Source of the DNA: an uncultured Parabacteroides sp.
GTDB taxonomy: Bacteria > Bacteroidota > Bacteroidia > Bacteroidales > Tannerellaceae
Assembly (NCBI GenBank): GCA_900770835.1
Contig: CAAGLQ010000272.1
Location: 3,116-67,115, forward strand
Length of the DNA stretch: 64,000 bases
Direction: 5' to 3'
Shown here: positions 53,859 through 63,166 of the stretch, in pieces
How the letters are laid out: each line of letters starts with the position of its first letter
Numbering within the stretch: position 1 is the first letter of the stretch
Translations under genes and position numbers: made by a program
Notes under the pieces: generated by a model
What the model saw: the letters and a program-made list of their open reading frames with translations, nothing else
What the model was told of the DNA's origin: nothing
Database searches by the model: none

Positions 53859-53879
53859 ACTCCCCTACTGTTCGATACA

Positions 53880-55262
53880 TCAAAAAGCCACGTTGAAACC
53901 AAGCGACAAATCGATTTGATTGGTAAGAGGTACACCCTCCTGCGACAACTTACCCAGGGACTGATCCATACCCAAGAAGAAGTTAAACGATTTCGGATGA
54001 AAGTTGATCAACCAACCCCAACTAAAGCCATAAGAGCCTTCAGCCACGCCCAAGGAGGCCGAGAAGAACTTGATCGGAGCCACATTGGCCGACAGTCTTA
54101 GATCCGTCCAAGAATAGGCAGCCCTGATCCGAGTGGTACTCAAAGCACCAAAAGAGAGCTTGCGATAATAGGGGAAGGTATATTCAGCACCCAGACGAAG
54201 CACAGCACACAATGCCTTAGCATGCGGTCCCATGTCTCCCTGATCCTGTAGTTCATAGAGCGAAGCAATCCCTTCGGCAAGATTATCCAGTTCATTACTA
54301 AAGCTGTTCGGTTCATCACCATCTACATTGAAGAGATAAGAGTCCGTTTCAACCGTTCGCAAACCATTGGTACTCGCTACCCGGTTGTTTGCCCACCGCA
54401 GGAACCCTACATCCGACAGGGAGGCCGAAAACTCCCAATCGGGATTCAGTGTATAGGTCGCGCCCAAGTCCATCGCTAAGCCGAAACCATTCAAACCCGG
54501 ATGATCCACATCCGCATCATTTACATAGGTGTGCGGATGATCTTTATTTGGTCCCCGCATCGTAGTCTCTGTTTTGTATTCGAGATCCTTGATACTCGAG
54601 GAGAGTTCAGCATCTACGGTAGCCGTGTAGCCATTCTCGTTCAGATCCAGTTTGGCCTGACGGAAGGATGCATCCACATTCATCACACCGAACAACAGTT
54701 TGAGGTTCGCACCCACACGCCATTGCTCATTGATAGGCCTTGAGTGGCCGAGTGACAACTCGATATAGGCATCGGCATGCCCCTTGGCAGAACCAATGTC
54801 ATAGCGTTGGTTTTTCGGTCCCTCCTTCATCAATTTGAGGAGTTCGCCGGGAATTGCCACGCCCATATGCTCACGGACGTTGACGCTAATCGAGTTGTAG
54901 CCACCCCAAGCACGGAAGCCTGCCCCCAATAACCGAACATACGTATCAAAGTTTGTACGATTCCTGCCATTGACCGCCTTCAGAAAATCATCAGTGCTCA
55001 CCGCACTATTCATAAAGGTCACGGTCTTTCCATTACGATTATAGATATAATCCTTCACACCCATGTTACCTCGCAGCCCAAAGTGAATGCCACCCAACGC
55101 GGGTAGAGCGATTGTATTATACTCACCCTCGATTGCCGGATTCAGTTGTTGCCTGCCCACAAACCCCTTATTGAAATAGCCCATCTCTAAATCCTGAGCG
55201 TTGGATGCGATAGCCATACAACTCATTACGGCCACCCATGCATAATTGATCAATCTTTTCAT
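53880..55262 (-). CDS. DUF5723-type outer-membrane beta-barrel protein
   Basis: 460 residues from the ATG at 55262, which starts a signal peptide (MKRLINYAWVAVMSCMAIAS, cleaved near NAQ). The sequence has amphipathic beta strands throughout and a typical terminal Phe (DLSLGFNVAF), as in outer-membrane barrels. It resembles the DUF5723 family (FNKGFVGRQQLNPA near the N-terminus). Function unknown. It follows a large lipoprotein gene by 16 bases, so the two are probably co-expressed and may form a surface complex. Confidence 0.82.
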   Translation of the reverse strand: MKRLINYAWVAVMSCMAIASNAQDLEMGYFNKGFVGRQQLNPAIEGEYNTIALPALGGIHFGLRGNMGVKDYIYNRNGKTVTFMNSAVSTDDFLKAVNGRNRTNFDTYVRLLGAGFRAWGGYNSISVNVREHMGVAIPGELLKLMKEGPKNQRYDIGSAKGHADAYIELSLGHSRPINEQWRVGANLKLLFGVMNVDASFRQAKLDLNENGYTATVDAELSSSIKDLEYKTETTMRGPNKDHPHTYVNDADVDHPGLNGFGLAMDLGATYTLNPDWEFSASLSDVGFLRWANNRVASTNGLRTVETDSYLFNVDGDEPNSFSNELDNLAEGIASLYELQDQGDMGPHAKALCAVLRLGAEYTFPYYRKLSFGALSTTRIRAAYSWTDLRLSANVAPIKFFSASLGVAEGSYGFSWGWLINFHPKSFNFFLGMDQSLGKLSQEGVPLTNQIDLSLGFNVAF

Positions 55263-55278
55263 AATCAGCTCTCCTCTC

Positions 55279-57012
55279 CTACAATTCCGTATCATAACTA
55301 CCACTCGCCGTAACCCGTACATGAGACACCTTCAGTGACATCTCTGGGCTCAAAGTCTCCGCCTTATCCGCTTTTACATGCGCTTTCAGGATAATCCCGT
55401 CAAGATGCTTAATCTCGCCTGTTACATCCACCTCCAAGGGAATCAGTTGTCCCGTAGCCGCGGCCAGCGTAGCGGATGCCTTCACATGATCCATGATCGC
55501 ACCATTCACATCGATAGGCTGAACAGTCAGCTCAATCGCGTATGGAATATCTTTCACCACCTCCGCCGATAGTTTCAGATGGCTAATCGTGATGTCATCC
55601 AGATCCTCGTCGTTCCAGCCATTAATTGTGTCCGCATAGATAACCTCAGACCCAGGCATCAGCGATAAGGGAGCGAAGAAGGTATAATCACCTTCGACCG
55701 ACCCAACGTTGCCTAATTGAAAGTGTGAAACCCGCTGATGTACCCCCGTTGTCAGATCCACATTGATCTGTTTCGGGAGTCCATTCCCGGTTAACACCTT
55801 CCCCAAATTGGAGAAAGGTTGATGCATCGCTTGGGAATAATCCACTTCATCATCCACATAATAAGCCTCAGGCTTTTCCGGAGAGAGACAGAAGCAGTTA
55901 TCCCTATCATATGCGGTCACCGACGTAGCAAACATCTCTTCCGAAGCAGGGTCAGGACTAAGAATCAAGTCCATAACCGGATTCACACCACTTGCTGCCA
56001 TCGGGTTATTAACCGCAAAATAGATCTGCGGATTCTCAATCTCTACACGAGTCCCATCTTGTGCCAAAACATCCGGCAGATCATCCAAAAGAATCGGAGC
56101 CACATGTACATCCGGGTACTCATAATCCACCAGCCCTGAGAACGTACGAACAGAGATATCATCATCGAAGGATACCCCATACTTATAGTCGATCGTATGT
56201 AACCCCAACAACTCAGAATCACTTACACCCGGTTTGAGTTGAGAGCGATAAACGGACAGTTGACCACTCGCCGCACAAAGGCTATGATAGGCCAGGGAGT
56301 GGTTCTCCAACCGAACACCCGCTTGATCAGCCCTTAACTCAGCCATAACCAACGTAATTGTCTTCGAGCCACCTGACGACATTATAGGATCCGGGAAGGA
56401 TATCTTCCCCAACTGTTCATCATATTGACCACCATCTGACACAAAAACCGAACAGTGTGCAGGCACAGTAAGTTCCAGATTCTCCAGCGTAAACCCGTCA
56501 ATCAAATGACTTAACCGTTCCACTGAAAAGGTAATCTCAATGAGTGATTCAAACCCAATCGTGTCTATAGACTGGATAGCCGGATCAATATGAGACGCCT
56601 GCATAGAGATATCCACGGAAGCAACATCCGGTGAGATAGACGCAGCTAATAGCAGCTCATCCGCCTGTCTTGCAAGGGATGAGCCGACCGTCCGGGTTGG
56701 CGTTGAGATCTGCTTAGTCTCGTTCGCCGGACGAGGAATGACAAACTCGGGCACACCCACCTCGGAGGAAGAGATGCGCCCTTTCAATAATGCAGCATAT
56801 TGCCCATTCACCACCTGAACAGCATCTCCCTCTTCCAAGCTAATCACGCTCTTCAGTTTAATTGCATCCAAATTAATCGGGATAACCAGGTCTCGCACCT
56901 GCATAGACACGTTCGTGTCTATGTCACTCAAATCATAGTTGTCATCGATACAAGAATCGAGGACCCAAGGGGACACTAACAGTCCCGCTATTAACGGCCA
57001 TGTCAACTTCAT
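55279..57012 (-). CDS. Large lipoprotein paired with the DUF5723-type protein
   Basis: 577 residues. The signal WPLIAGLLVSPWVLDSC leads to a lipid-attachment Cys, followed by IDDNYDLSDIDTNVSMQVRD, a segment I associate with Bacteroidetes lipoproteins encoded next to DUF5723 genes. The body is beta-rich without cysteines in catalytic arrangements. No named domain. Likely cell-surface or periplasmic partner of the barrel encoded 16 bases downstream. Confidence 0.8.
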   Translation of the reverse strand: MKLTWPLIAGLLVSPWVLDSCIDDNYDLSDIDTNVSMQVRDLVIPINLDAIKLKSVISLEEGDAVQVVNGQYAALLKGRISSSEVGVPEFVIPRPANETKQISTPTRTVGSSLARQADELLLAASISPDVASVDISMQASHIDPAIQSIDTIGFESLIEITFSVERLSHLIDGFTLENLELTVPAHCSVFVSDGGQYDEQLGKISFPDPIMSSGGSKTITLVMAELRADQAGVRLENHSLAYHSLCAASGQLSVYRSQLKPGVSDSELLGLHTIDYKYGVSFDDDISVRTFSGLVDYEYPDVHVAPILLDDLPDVLAQDGTRVEIENPQIYFAVNNPMAASGVNPVMDLILSPDPASEEMFATSVTAYDRDNCFCLSPEKPEAYYVDDEVDYSQAMHQPFSNLGKVLTGNGLPKQINVDLTTGVHQRVSHFQLGNVGSVEGDYTFFAPLSLMPGSEVIYADTINGWNDEDLDDITISHLKLSAEVVKDIPYAIELTVQPIDVNGAIMDHVKASATLAAATGQLIPLEVDVTGEIKHLDGIILKAHVKADKAETLSPEMSLKVSHVRVTASGSYDTEL

Positions 57013-57262
57013 AGTTCGGTTTTTAAATCTACAAAAACAAAGACTAACAACCAGCCAACCAGTTGTCTAAACGATGCAAAGCAACGCAATCAATCCGAAT
57101 AGGCAAACTCAATTTTCAGAAAAGCACAATTTCTATACATAAATTAACTTATTCAAAAAGCCAAAAAAATCACTGAAGCAGAAACACAGGGCATTCATAC
57201 AATAATTCCAGTATCTTGAGAAACATACAAGACAATCTCCAAATAAACATACGAATAACTGG

Positions 57263-57270
57263 TATATTTG
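57263..57270 (+). promoter_or_regulatory. -7 box of ssrA
   Basis: TATATTTG, perfect fit, 11 bases before the mature tmRNA 5' end. Confidence 0.65.
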
Positions 57271-57281
57271 TACCACGAACC

Positions 57282-57677
57282 GGGGCTGAATGGCATTTGA
57301 CAGCGGACAGAAGAGGTTTGTAAGCATGTAGTGCATGGTAACTCGCACTCAAATCTGAGTTGCACAATATAACTGGCGAAAACACAATCGCTCTCGCAGC
57401 CTGAACCGAAGCACAGTAGGTGCGGGCTCAATCACTTCGGAAGCCGGAGTGACGAGACATCACCCAAAGGCCCACTCTTCGAGGCCAACGACAAGGTGGT
57501 GTAGGGAAATCGGAGATAGTCCAAACGATGCCTAAGCGTCTGGATGAAACACAATAGGCTAAGGGCAGAGAGGGCAGCTTCGGTCGATACCCTACCCCGA
57601 CAATACAATCGAAGCTAAACATGTAGAAAGCAAAAAGATTCCCCGTATGGACGAGAGTTCGAACCTCTCCAGCTCCA
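57282..57677 (+). ncRNA. ssrA: Transfer-messenger RNA (tmRNA)
   Basis: The 5' end GGGGCTGAATGGCATTTGAC and the 3' end with T-arm GAGAGTTCGAACCTCTCC and CAGCTCC close a 7-base acceptor stem (one G-U pair). The discriminator A is at 57677 and CCA is not encoded. The tag frame runs 57376-57405: ggc gaa aac aca atc gct ctc gca gcc tga, that is GENTIALAA. Pseudoknot-type complementary stretches fill the middle. tmRNA with SmpB frees stalled ribosomes and tags the unfinished proteins for proteolysis, and ClpAP or ClpXP usually degrade them. About 396 bases. Open frames on the opposite strand are not genes. Confidence 0.96.
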
Positions 57678-57682
57678 CGCTG

Positions 57683-57715
57683 AAACGACGTAGAAGAAAT
57701 TCTAACGTCGTTTTT
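57683..57715 (+). terminator. ssrA terminator
   Basis: AACGACGTAGAA pairs with TTCTAACGTCGTT (one bulge), followed by TTTTT. Confidence 0.8.
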
Positions 57716-57800
57716 ATGTCATCGTATGCATCGGTCGATCACAATACAACACACCCCCAATCCTATTGAAAGTTCGGCGAAAACACATCCATATACCAGT

Positions 57801-57929
57801 ATGCATGACATGGCCACTCAACTATATGCACTTTATGACAGCGTTACACAAAATCAACCGGTTGATTTCAGCCAGCTGATAGACCAGGCAGCCAAGATCG
57901 TCGGACTATCCTATTTGTTTGAGCATTAA
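57801..57929 (+). CDS. Possible 42-residue protein after ssrA
   Basis: MHDMATQLYALYDSVTQNQP and a helical end (LIDQAAKIVGLSYLFEH) look protein-like, and the frame is also open up to an ATG at 57726. No homology is recognised and no clear promoter is seen. Doubtful. Confidence 0.35.
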   Translation: MHDMATQLYALYDSVTQNQPVDFSQLIDQAAKIVGLSYLFEH

Positions 57930-57966
57930 TTCATAGCAAATCGCGTCATTGCAACCAATTTTGAGT

Positions 57967-57974
57967 TATCTTTG
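57967..57974 (+). promoter_or_regulatory. -7 box of the 58059 gene
   Basis: TATCTTTG, exact fit. A TTG lies 15 bases upstream. Confidence 0.5.
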
Positions 57975-58058
57975 CTGTGTGTTTGAGAGGCAGAGGCATT
58001 CTTTTTCCCTATTAAAGCCAATTACCGCACTCTGCCTACACCAAACACGCACACTGAA

Positions 58059-58418
58059 ATGAGCAGCACAAAACAGCTAAAACAATTACCCGCATTTGCG
58101 TTTGTCAACGGAGGCGAACATGAGGAACCCGATCTGATTGCTGATCGAGTGTTAGTACTGCATCTCCTAACCGGTACGTTGATTGAATTCTTCGATGAGA
58201 CAGATGAGATTCGGCAAGCCGACTTAGAAGGTAAGCTCTATCACAACTTCAAATACAAGGATAAGGATAACAAAATCGAGCATATGTGCGCCGTAGTGCA
58301 GTGTTCACCAACACTCAGTCAAAAGAGTGACAGGGATCTACTCTTATCGAAGATCATCATTCCGGCCTGTCGCTGGTTTGGAGCCTACTGTGACTATTAC
58401 GACTGTCACCTGGCATAG
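58059..58418 (+). CDS. Unknown 119-residue protein
   Basis: Cytosolic, no known domain. Acidic and beta-mixed: FVNGGEHEEPDLIADRVLVL, TGTLIEFFDETDEIRQADLE, then a Cys-containing C-terminus (CRWFGAYCDYYDCHLA). It has an exact -7 box and converges with the 58427 gene with an 8-base gap. Function unknown. Confidence 0.65.
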   Translation: MSSTKQLKQLPAFAFVNGGEHEEPDLIADRVLVLHLLTGTLIEFFDETDEIRQADLEGKLYHNFKYKDKDNKIEHMCAVVQCSPTLSQKSDRDLLLSKIIIPACRWFGAYCDYYDCHLA

Positions 58419-58426
58419 CAAACCCA

Positions 58427-58840
58427 TTAGTCCTTCAAGGAGGAGATATTATCCATCACCTCTTTGCCCAAATCGGAGACCTCTTTCATATCGACATCCA
58501 ATGCCGTACCTTCGATAGGCCAAAAGCCCGCTTCGGCCAATATCTCCTTAAACTTTTGCGGCAGCAACTTCTCCAAAAAAGCAGTGAAATCAACACCACC
58601 AACCAGATCCAGCACATCATCTACCACGTTCGAGACGGTACTAGACACCAGATTCTCGATCTCCGCCAGCTTCCCATCGGACAAAGTACGCTTTGACAAG
58701 CCCGCATGGGAGTTTGTTGACACTGATTGCACGGTTTGAGTCGGCTCAACCGTTTTCAAATGAAATTGATCCTGTTCTTGAGCACCCATCCAATGGAAAA
58801 AACAGAAACATAAAACAATCACTAACCAAATCTTATGCAT
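58427..58840 (-). CDS. Small secreted protein, unknown
   Basis: 137 residues from the ATG at 58840, which begins a signal peptide (KIWLVIVLCFCFFHWMGAQ). The rest is a Ser/Thr-rich linker followed by helices: SDGKLAEIENLVSSTVSNVV and DFTAFLEKLLPQKFKEILAE. No known domain. It starts 23 bases after the polyvalent protein gene ends, so both may be on one transcript. Confidence 0.65.
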   Translation of the reverse strand: MHKIWLVIVLCFCFFHWMGAQEQDQFHLKTVEPTQTVQSVSTNSHAGLSKRTLSDGKLAEIENLVSSTVSNVVDDVLDLVGGVDFTAFLEKLLPQKFKEILAEAGFWPIEGTALDVDMKEVSDLGKEVMDNISSLKD

Positions 58841-58863
58841 AACACCCAACAAAAATTAATTCC

Positions 58864-60846
58864 CTACCGTTTCAATCTTCTACTATCAGAGACGAGCTGC
58901 TGAATTGGAGCATCCCGCAGCAAATCTGTCCGTTCAATCAGTTTGCAGAGCGCACTATACTGCCGAACGAATACCGATGAATCACAGACAACAGCATCCG
59001 ATTGTCCACTATGAAGTGATGCGCTAACATGAGCCAGCCAACTACGTTCGAGCTGTTCCCTTTCAACGACCAATGCCTGATGGATCTCGCCCAATAACAC
59101 CCGTTTGACTCCACCATCAACCATACCCGCAGTCTGTTCCAGCAGCTGATACCGAATATCCGGTTCCAGCGGGTCAAACTGCCCCAAGTTACAAGAGGCA
59201 CTCTTGATTTGATTGGGCGAAAACACCACATAGTCATCCGCCGCCAAACCACCTCCATAAGGGCCGTTATCGATGACATTGGCAATGAGCAAACCATCGC
59301 CATAATCATTATCCATGACATTCCCTACCTTAAAATTCACATTGGTGCCAAGCCAATGATTATTGCGGATGGTGTAATATTTGAGGCACAGGCGTTCCGC
59401 TTCAGCTTCAGCTTCCTCGGCACTCTTGAAATAGTCCAAACCATTCGGGTTCGATACAAACTTCACGAAATGACCCTGTTCATCCCCTAGGCATAAATCA
59501 TAAAGCTCATGGCCGATCCCTTCCCAATCAGCCCCATCAAAATCGGATATATACATCCTACGAATATTGAGAAAGCAAGAGTAGATACCCGGTTGCTCCT
59601 CTTCGACAGAGAAATCGGTCACCTCGTTCCTGTTACCCGCATAGGACATCGCACAATCCTTATCATTGGAAAACCAAATCGCCCCTGTTGGTGACAAGCT
59701 ATGTTTGCTCTGATGCGTATTGTCAAAACGGCTGAAACCGCCCACCTGCGTACCATGGTACACCACCAAAGGCTCACCGTTCGCATCAACCACCCGTGAA
59801 GCGTTGTTGGGATCCGACTCCCAGTCACCAAACCAATTTTTGAATGACTCGGTCCGCACCTGCGCCCATTGCCGCCTATCCAAATTTGACTTCGCACCGT
59901 TGGGAGCCAACCCTAACGTGCCATGCTTTTCAACCCTCTCAATGAGCTGACGCATCTCCGATGTAAAATCCGAAAGATCTCCACTCCGCTTATCAAACGA
60001 ATACCTTACTCCAACTAAGCCCTGAGGCAGTCGAGCGTGAGATGACTGCCTCTCCCCTATCGGGTTCACACCCCGCAGGAGATCTCGCAACACCTGTTTA
60101 GCCACATCGGCAGGATCCATATAATGCAGATGCAGAAAATCGGCAACCTCCTTCCAGAAATGAGACAATGCCTGACGAATGCACGCTAAGCTATACCAAA
60201 GGGAAGAACGTCCATCATCACCCTGTTCCAGATCTCGTAACAAAGCATCCCCTTCTGTGCCAGAGTATTCAGCCAATAGCTCCTCGGCCAGCTCATCATC
60301 GGTATGCAGATGGGGGAAACGCATAACCGCATCGTCCCAGCGGGAAGACATCCGAAACAGTCGAACAATATGTTGCCATTCCGAAGGATTGCCTAACCGC
60401 ATGGCGGCAGCCCACAAATGGGTATATTCATGAATAGGAGTCGATACTTCCGCGATGGCCGGATTGATATAGATCGTCCCCTTACAAACCAAGCCACAAA
60501 CCTGATGCCTTAAGTCAGCGATCGGTTTGACACCACTTGATTGCAGAAGCCCTTGAGCCGCTTGCCAATCCGTAGTCACCTGTATGCCCATGCGCTGTAG
60601 GTAACTGATCAGATCATTGCGTAGCAACTGAACAGCTGGCACAATAGGCTCACAAGCGGCAATCAGGCCCTGATTGCGCAGCACCGTTTCGCAACACGCA
60701 AACGCTGCAGGCACACCGGCGAGATCCACGTTAATCCACCGAACCAGGTCAGAGCGAGTTTCGCATTGAAGCAAACTATCCACCAATGCGAGCGATCCAC
60801 TTGGCAAAGCCCTTTTGAGTCGTTTAATAGTTACCGATATATCCAT
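58864..60846 (-). CDS. Polyvalent-type protein: zincin plus ADP-ribosyltransferase-like domains
   Basis: 660 residues, no signal peptide. Residues 1-57 match the start of the 49348 protein without gaps. About 85-260 contains a zincin-like metallopeptidase, STPIHEYTHLWAAAM (HEYTH at 139-143). About 320-560 fits the ADP-ribosyltransferase domain of polyvalent proteins: SFKNWFGDWESDPNNASRVV, EPLVVYHGTQ, AIWFSNDKDCAMSYAGN and VFSPNQIKSA. Proteins joining such domains are carried by phages and conjugative elements and enter the recipient with the DNA, where they are thought to modify host proteins. Here no structural phage or transfer genes are visible. Promoter at 60873-60903; divergent from a DNA methyltransferase. 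Confidence 0.85.
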   Translation of the reverse strand: MDISVTIKRLKRALPSGSLALVDSLLQCETRSDLVRWINVDLAGVPAAFACCETVLRNQGLIAACEPIVPAVQLLRNDLISYLQRMGIQVTTDWQAAQGLLQSSGVKPIADLRHQVCGLVCKGTIYINPAIAEVSTPIHEYTHLWAAAMRLGNPSEWQHIVRLFRMSSRWDDAVMRFPHLHTDDELAEELLAEYSGTEGDALLRDLEQGDDGRSSLWYSLACIRQALSHFWKEVADFLHLHYMDPADVAKQVLRDLLRGVNPIGERQSSHARLPQGLVGVRYSFDKRSGDLSDFTSEMRQLIERVEKHGTLGLAPNGAKSNLDRRQWAQVRTESFKNWFGDWESDPNNASRVVDANGEPLVVYHGTQVGGFSRFDNTHQSKHSLSPTGAIWFSNDKDCAMSYAGNRNEVTDFSVEEEQPGIYSCFLNIRRMYISDFDGADWEGIGHELYDLCLGDEQGHFVKFVSNPNGLDYFKSAEEAEAEAERLCLKYYTIRNNHWLGTNVNFKVGNVMDNDYGDGLLIANVIDNGPYGGGLAADDYVVFSPNQIKSASCNLGQFDPLEPDIRYQLLEQTAGMVDGGVKRVLLGEIHQALVVEREQLERSWLAHVSASLHSGQSDAVVCDSSVFVRQYSALCKLIERTDLLRDAPIQQLVSDSRRLKR

Positions 60847-60872
60847 CCGCTACGCACTATACTATTTCGGAA

Positions 60873-60903
60873 CAAAAATAGAACCCGCAGCTCAAACAAA
60901 CAA
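60873..60903 (-). promoter_or_regulatory. Promoter of the polyvalent protein gene
   Basis: TTG at 60903-60901, 20-base spacer, -7 box TATTTTTG at 60880-60873 on the minus strand. Confidence 0.6.
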
Positions 60904-60982
60904 GAATTGGCTACACACAATCCGACAAACAAACAGGTTTGAATACTAGTCAATTGCTAGTGCAATTTATCCGAGAAGATCG

Positions 60983-60990
60983 TATCTTTG
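60983..60990 (+). promoter_or_regulatory. -7 box of the DNA methyltransferase gene
   Basis: TATCTTTG, exact fit, 22 bases before the ATG at 61013. Confidence 0.6.
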
Positions 60991-61012
60991 TCCAATAAAA
61001 CAAGACTTAAAC

Positions 61013-62089
61013 ATGAAAACCGAGCATCGAATTATCATTGGACCTTCACAACGGATGTCGTCCATACCTGACAACAGCGTTCAGTTAGTTGTCACCTCCC
61101 CACCGTACCCTATGATCGCCATGTGGGATGAGCAATTCATCCAGCAGAACCCAGCCATCCAGCAAGAGCTGGAGAATGCGCCCTATGCCGCATTCGAGCA
61201 CATGCACCAGTTGTTAGACACCGTCTGGTCAAACTGTGCTCGTGTGCTAGCCCCAGGTGGTTTTCTTTGTATCAACATCGGGGATGCTACTCGTACCATC
61301 AACGGAATATTCCAGCTGTATAACAACCATAGCCGCATTGACAGTGCCTGCGCACGTTTAGGGTTGGTGAGTCTGCCAAGCCTCATTTGGCACAAGACCA
61401 GTAATAGCCCGAATAAGTTCATGGGCAGTGGAATGCTACCCTGTGGAGCCTATGTCACCTTGGAGCATGAATACATACTCATCTACCGCAAGGGACAGAA
61501 AAGGAGCTATCCAGATAGCGACACGCAAGCCTTGAGGGCAAGTAGCGCATACTTTTGGGAAGAGCACAAGCGTTGGTTCTCCGATATCTGGGAAATACAC
61601 GGCATAGAACAAACGCTTGTCGCCAACGAGGCCCGAAGTCGAAGTGGAGCCTATCCATTAGAAGTTCCCTATCGTTTGATCCAAATGTATTCCCTACAGG
61701 GCGACACGGTAATGGATCCCTTCCTGGGAACCGGAACCACCCAGTTAGCTGCCCTGTTGAGTTGTCGAAACTCGATCGGATTTGAGATGGATCCAGGACT
61801 GAAACCCATCCTGATGAAGACCCTATCGCAACTACGTGTGGATGATGCCAATGCCATCATCAAGAAACGTTATGATCAGCATGAAGAATACGCAAAGGAA
61901 CGAGAGAAGAAGGGCAAACCCATGAAATACTACCACAAGCGTTGGAAGATGAAGGTCATGACCCCGCAGGAGACAGCCATACAGGGGTACTGGCTAAAAG
62001 CCATCGAATTCAAAGCCATGCAATCCCAGTTCAACGTGTATTACACCCCCATTCAGAACCCCAGGGAATTACCTTTTTATATGCGCTGA
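61013..62089 (+). CDS. Beta-class DNA methyltransferase (N4-cytosine or N6-adenine)
   Basis: 358 residues. The catalytic motif VVTSPPYP (TSPPY at 28-32) comes before the SAM-binding motif DPFLGTGTTQLAAL (near 235), the order of beta-class amino-methyltransferases. SPPY is more typical of N4-cytosine enzymes, though N6-adenine members exist. FLCINIGDA and RSGAYPLEVPYRLIQMYS are further family segments. The C-terminal 100 residues are Lys-rich (EYAKEREKKGKPMKYYHKRW), likely for DNA binding. No restriction endonuclease lies next to it, so it appears solitary. Divergent from the polyvalent protein gene; a terminator follows at 62126-62158. Confidence 0.92.
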   Translation: MKTEHRIIIGPSQRMSSIPDNSVQLVVTSPPYPMIAMWDEQFIQQNPAIQQELENAPYAAFEHMHQLLDTVWSNCARVLAPGGFLCINIGDATRTINGIFQLYNNHSRIDSACARLGLVSLPSLIWHKTSNSPNKFMGSGMLPCGAYVTLEHEYILIYRKGQKRSYPDSDTQALRASSAYFWEEHKRWFSDIWEIHGIEQTLVANEARSRSGAYPLEVPYRLIQMYSLQGDTVMDPFLGTGTTQLAALLSCRNSIGFEMDPGLKPILMKTLSQLRVDDANAIIKKRYDQHEEYAKEREKKGKPMKYYHKRWKMKVMTPQETAIQGYWLKAIEFKAMQSQFNVYYTPIQNPRELPFYMR

Positions 62090-62591
62090 ACAATGCGCAA
62101 CAAAACAAAGAGAGATAGAAAAATTAAGGCATCGCAAGATTCCCACCTTGGATGCCTTTGAAACATTTATTTCTCCACAGTTCTTGCACGATCAACTATG
62201 TTACTTTATATCAATCCAACTGCGAGCATTCCATCCCGGAGGACTCGCAAAAACGTATAATTAAATAAACCTCAATCGTGCACTGTTTCAAAAACTAATT
62301 AGATCCTAAAATACGTAGTATTTAGCTAGTATATGAAAAATGCCAAATAAGCAGCCATTTTTAAAGCAGGGCCGACAATCAGAAAACAATTTATCCCGCC
62401 CAATTGCCGACCCAAGCCCTACGTTTAATCAACGAACATTGTAAATGGCTTTGATTGCGTTACAAATGTGAGGAATAAGGAATAAACCGCCAAGCGATCC
62501 CTCAAAATACGCACAAAATTTAACATCCATTGACAACCTGTATTTTTAACAGACTGATTATGTGAGCTTATAACAAAAGAACACACTCCCA
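62090..62591. other. Gene-free region
   Basis: About 500 bases between convergent genes. Apart from the terminator at 62126-62158 I see AT-rich sequence and no credible gene. Confidence 0.5.
62126..62158 (+). terminator. Terminator of the methyltransferase gene
   Basis: AAGGCATC and GATGCCTT, 8-base arms, 37 bases after the stop. The T-run is short. Confidence 0.55.
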
Positions 62592-63002
62592 TCAATATCG
62601 CCTAAACGTATAGGTTTTCCCTTCAGATTCCAATACTAATAGGGACGTAGGATGAGTCCGAATCGCAAACTCCCGACGAGGAGAAATCCAGTCCGTCCAC
62701 ATCAAAAATTCAGTCAATTGACCAGTATGTGTAAGCTCCAGAATGAGATGGTTATCATCAGACAAAGTAGTATAACCATGCACACCAAGCATCCGACCAG
62801 CCGATGGCTGGTAAATCTGATATTGAAATAGCGAATTTTGGAAATTATACCACACCGTATCTACCGTCGTAACGACACCTTCCTGTTCCACCTGACGCAA
62901 TTGCCACTTGCCATCGAGCTGTCGTACAACACCATCCTCGCAAGCTAATAACCAACTACAAACAAATAACCAACCCAGTCCATACAGAAATACCTTTTTC
63001 AT
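62592..63002 (-). CDS. Small lipoprotein, lipocalin-like size
   Basis: 136 residues from the ATG at 63002, the start of a lipoprotein signal (YGLGWLFVCSWLLAC). DGKWQLRQVEQEGVVTTVDT and VWYNFQNSLFQYQIY suggest a small beta-barrel like the DUF4847 or lipocalin-type lipoproteins of Bacteroidetes, but that identification is tentative. A -7 box TATATTTG lies at 63020-63027. Confidence 0.75.
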   Translation of the reverse strand: MKKVFLYGLGWLFVCSWLLACEDGVVRQLDGKWQLRQVEQEGVVTTVDTVWYNFQNSLFQYQIYQPSAGRMLGVHGYTTLSDDNHLILELTHTGQLTEFLMWTDWISPRREFAIRTHPTSLLVLESEGKTYTFRRY

Positions 63003-63019
63003 AGCTACACATTTTTGAG

Positions 63020-63027
63020 CAAATATA
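63020..63027 (-). promoter_or_regulatory. -7 box of the small lipoprotein gene
   Basis: TATATTTG on the minus strand, 18 bases upstream of the ATG at 63002. Confidence 0.5.
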
Positions 63028-63110
63028 AACCTATACACCAGGAATGCCATACCGACTAACAATAATTAGCAACCGTTGATCGAATCTGTCATTCAAATAC
63101 CATTTCCCTA

Positions 63111-63141
63111 TTGTAGGCTAACGCTTAAGGCCTTATATTTG
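63111..63141 (+). promoter_or_regulatory. Promoter of the 63167 gene
   Basis: TTG at 63111-63113, 20-base spacer, perfect -7 box TATATTTG at 63134-63141, 25 bases before the ATG. Confidence 0.65.
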
Positions 63142-63166
63142 CCCGAAAATCCAAAACCAGAAAAGA

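Larger units (their letters stand above)
52554..53879. other. 1.3 kb gene-free region rich in hairpins
   Basis: No credible open frame. It contains at least five strong inverted repeats: 52721-52748, 52763-52786, 52932-52971, 53490-53527 and 53832-53858, several with a T-run on the minus strand. Small RNAs or untracked short transcripts are possible. Confidence 0.55.

Noticed and set aside
57133..57622. Overlapping minus-strand frames of 64-78 codons
   Set aside because: They lie antisense to the tmRNA and its promoter region and have no protein-like features.
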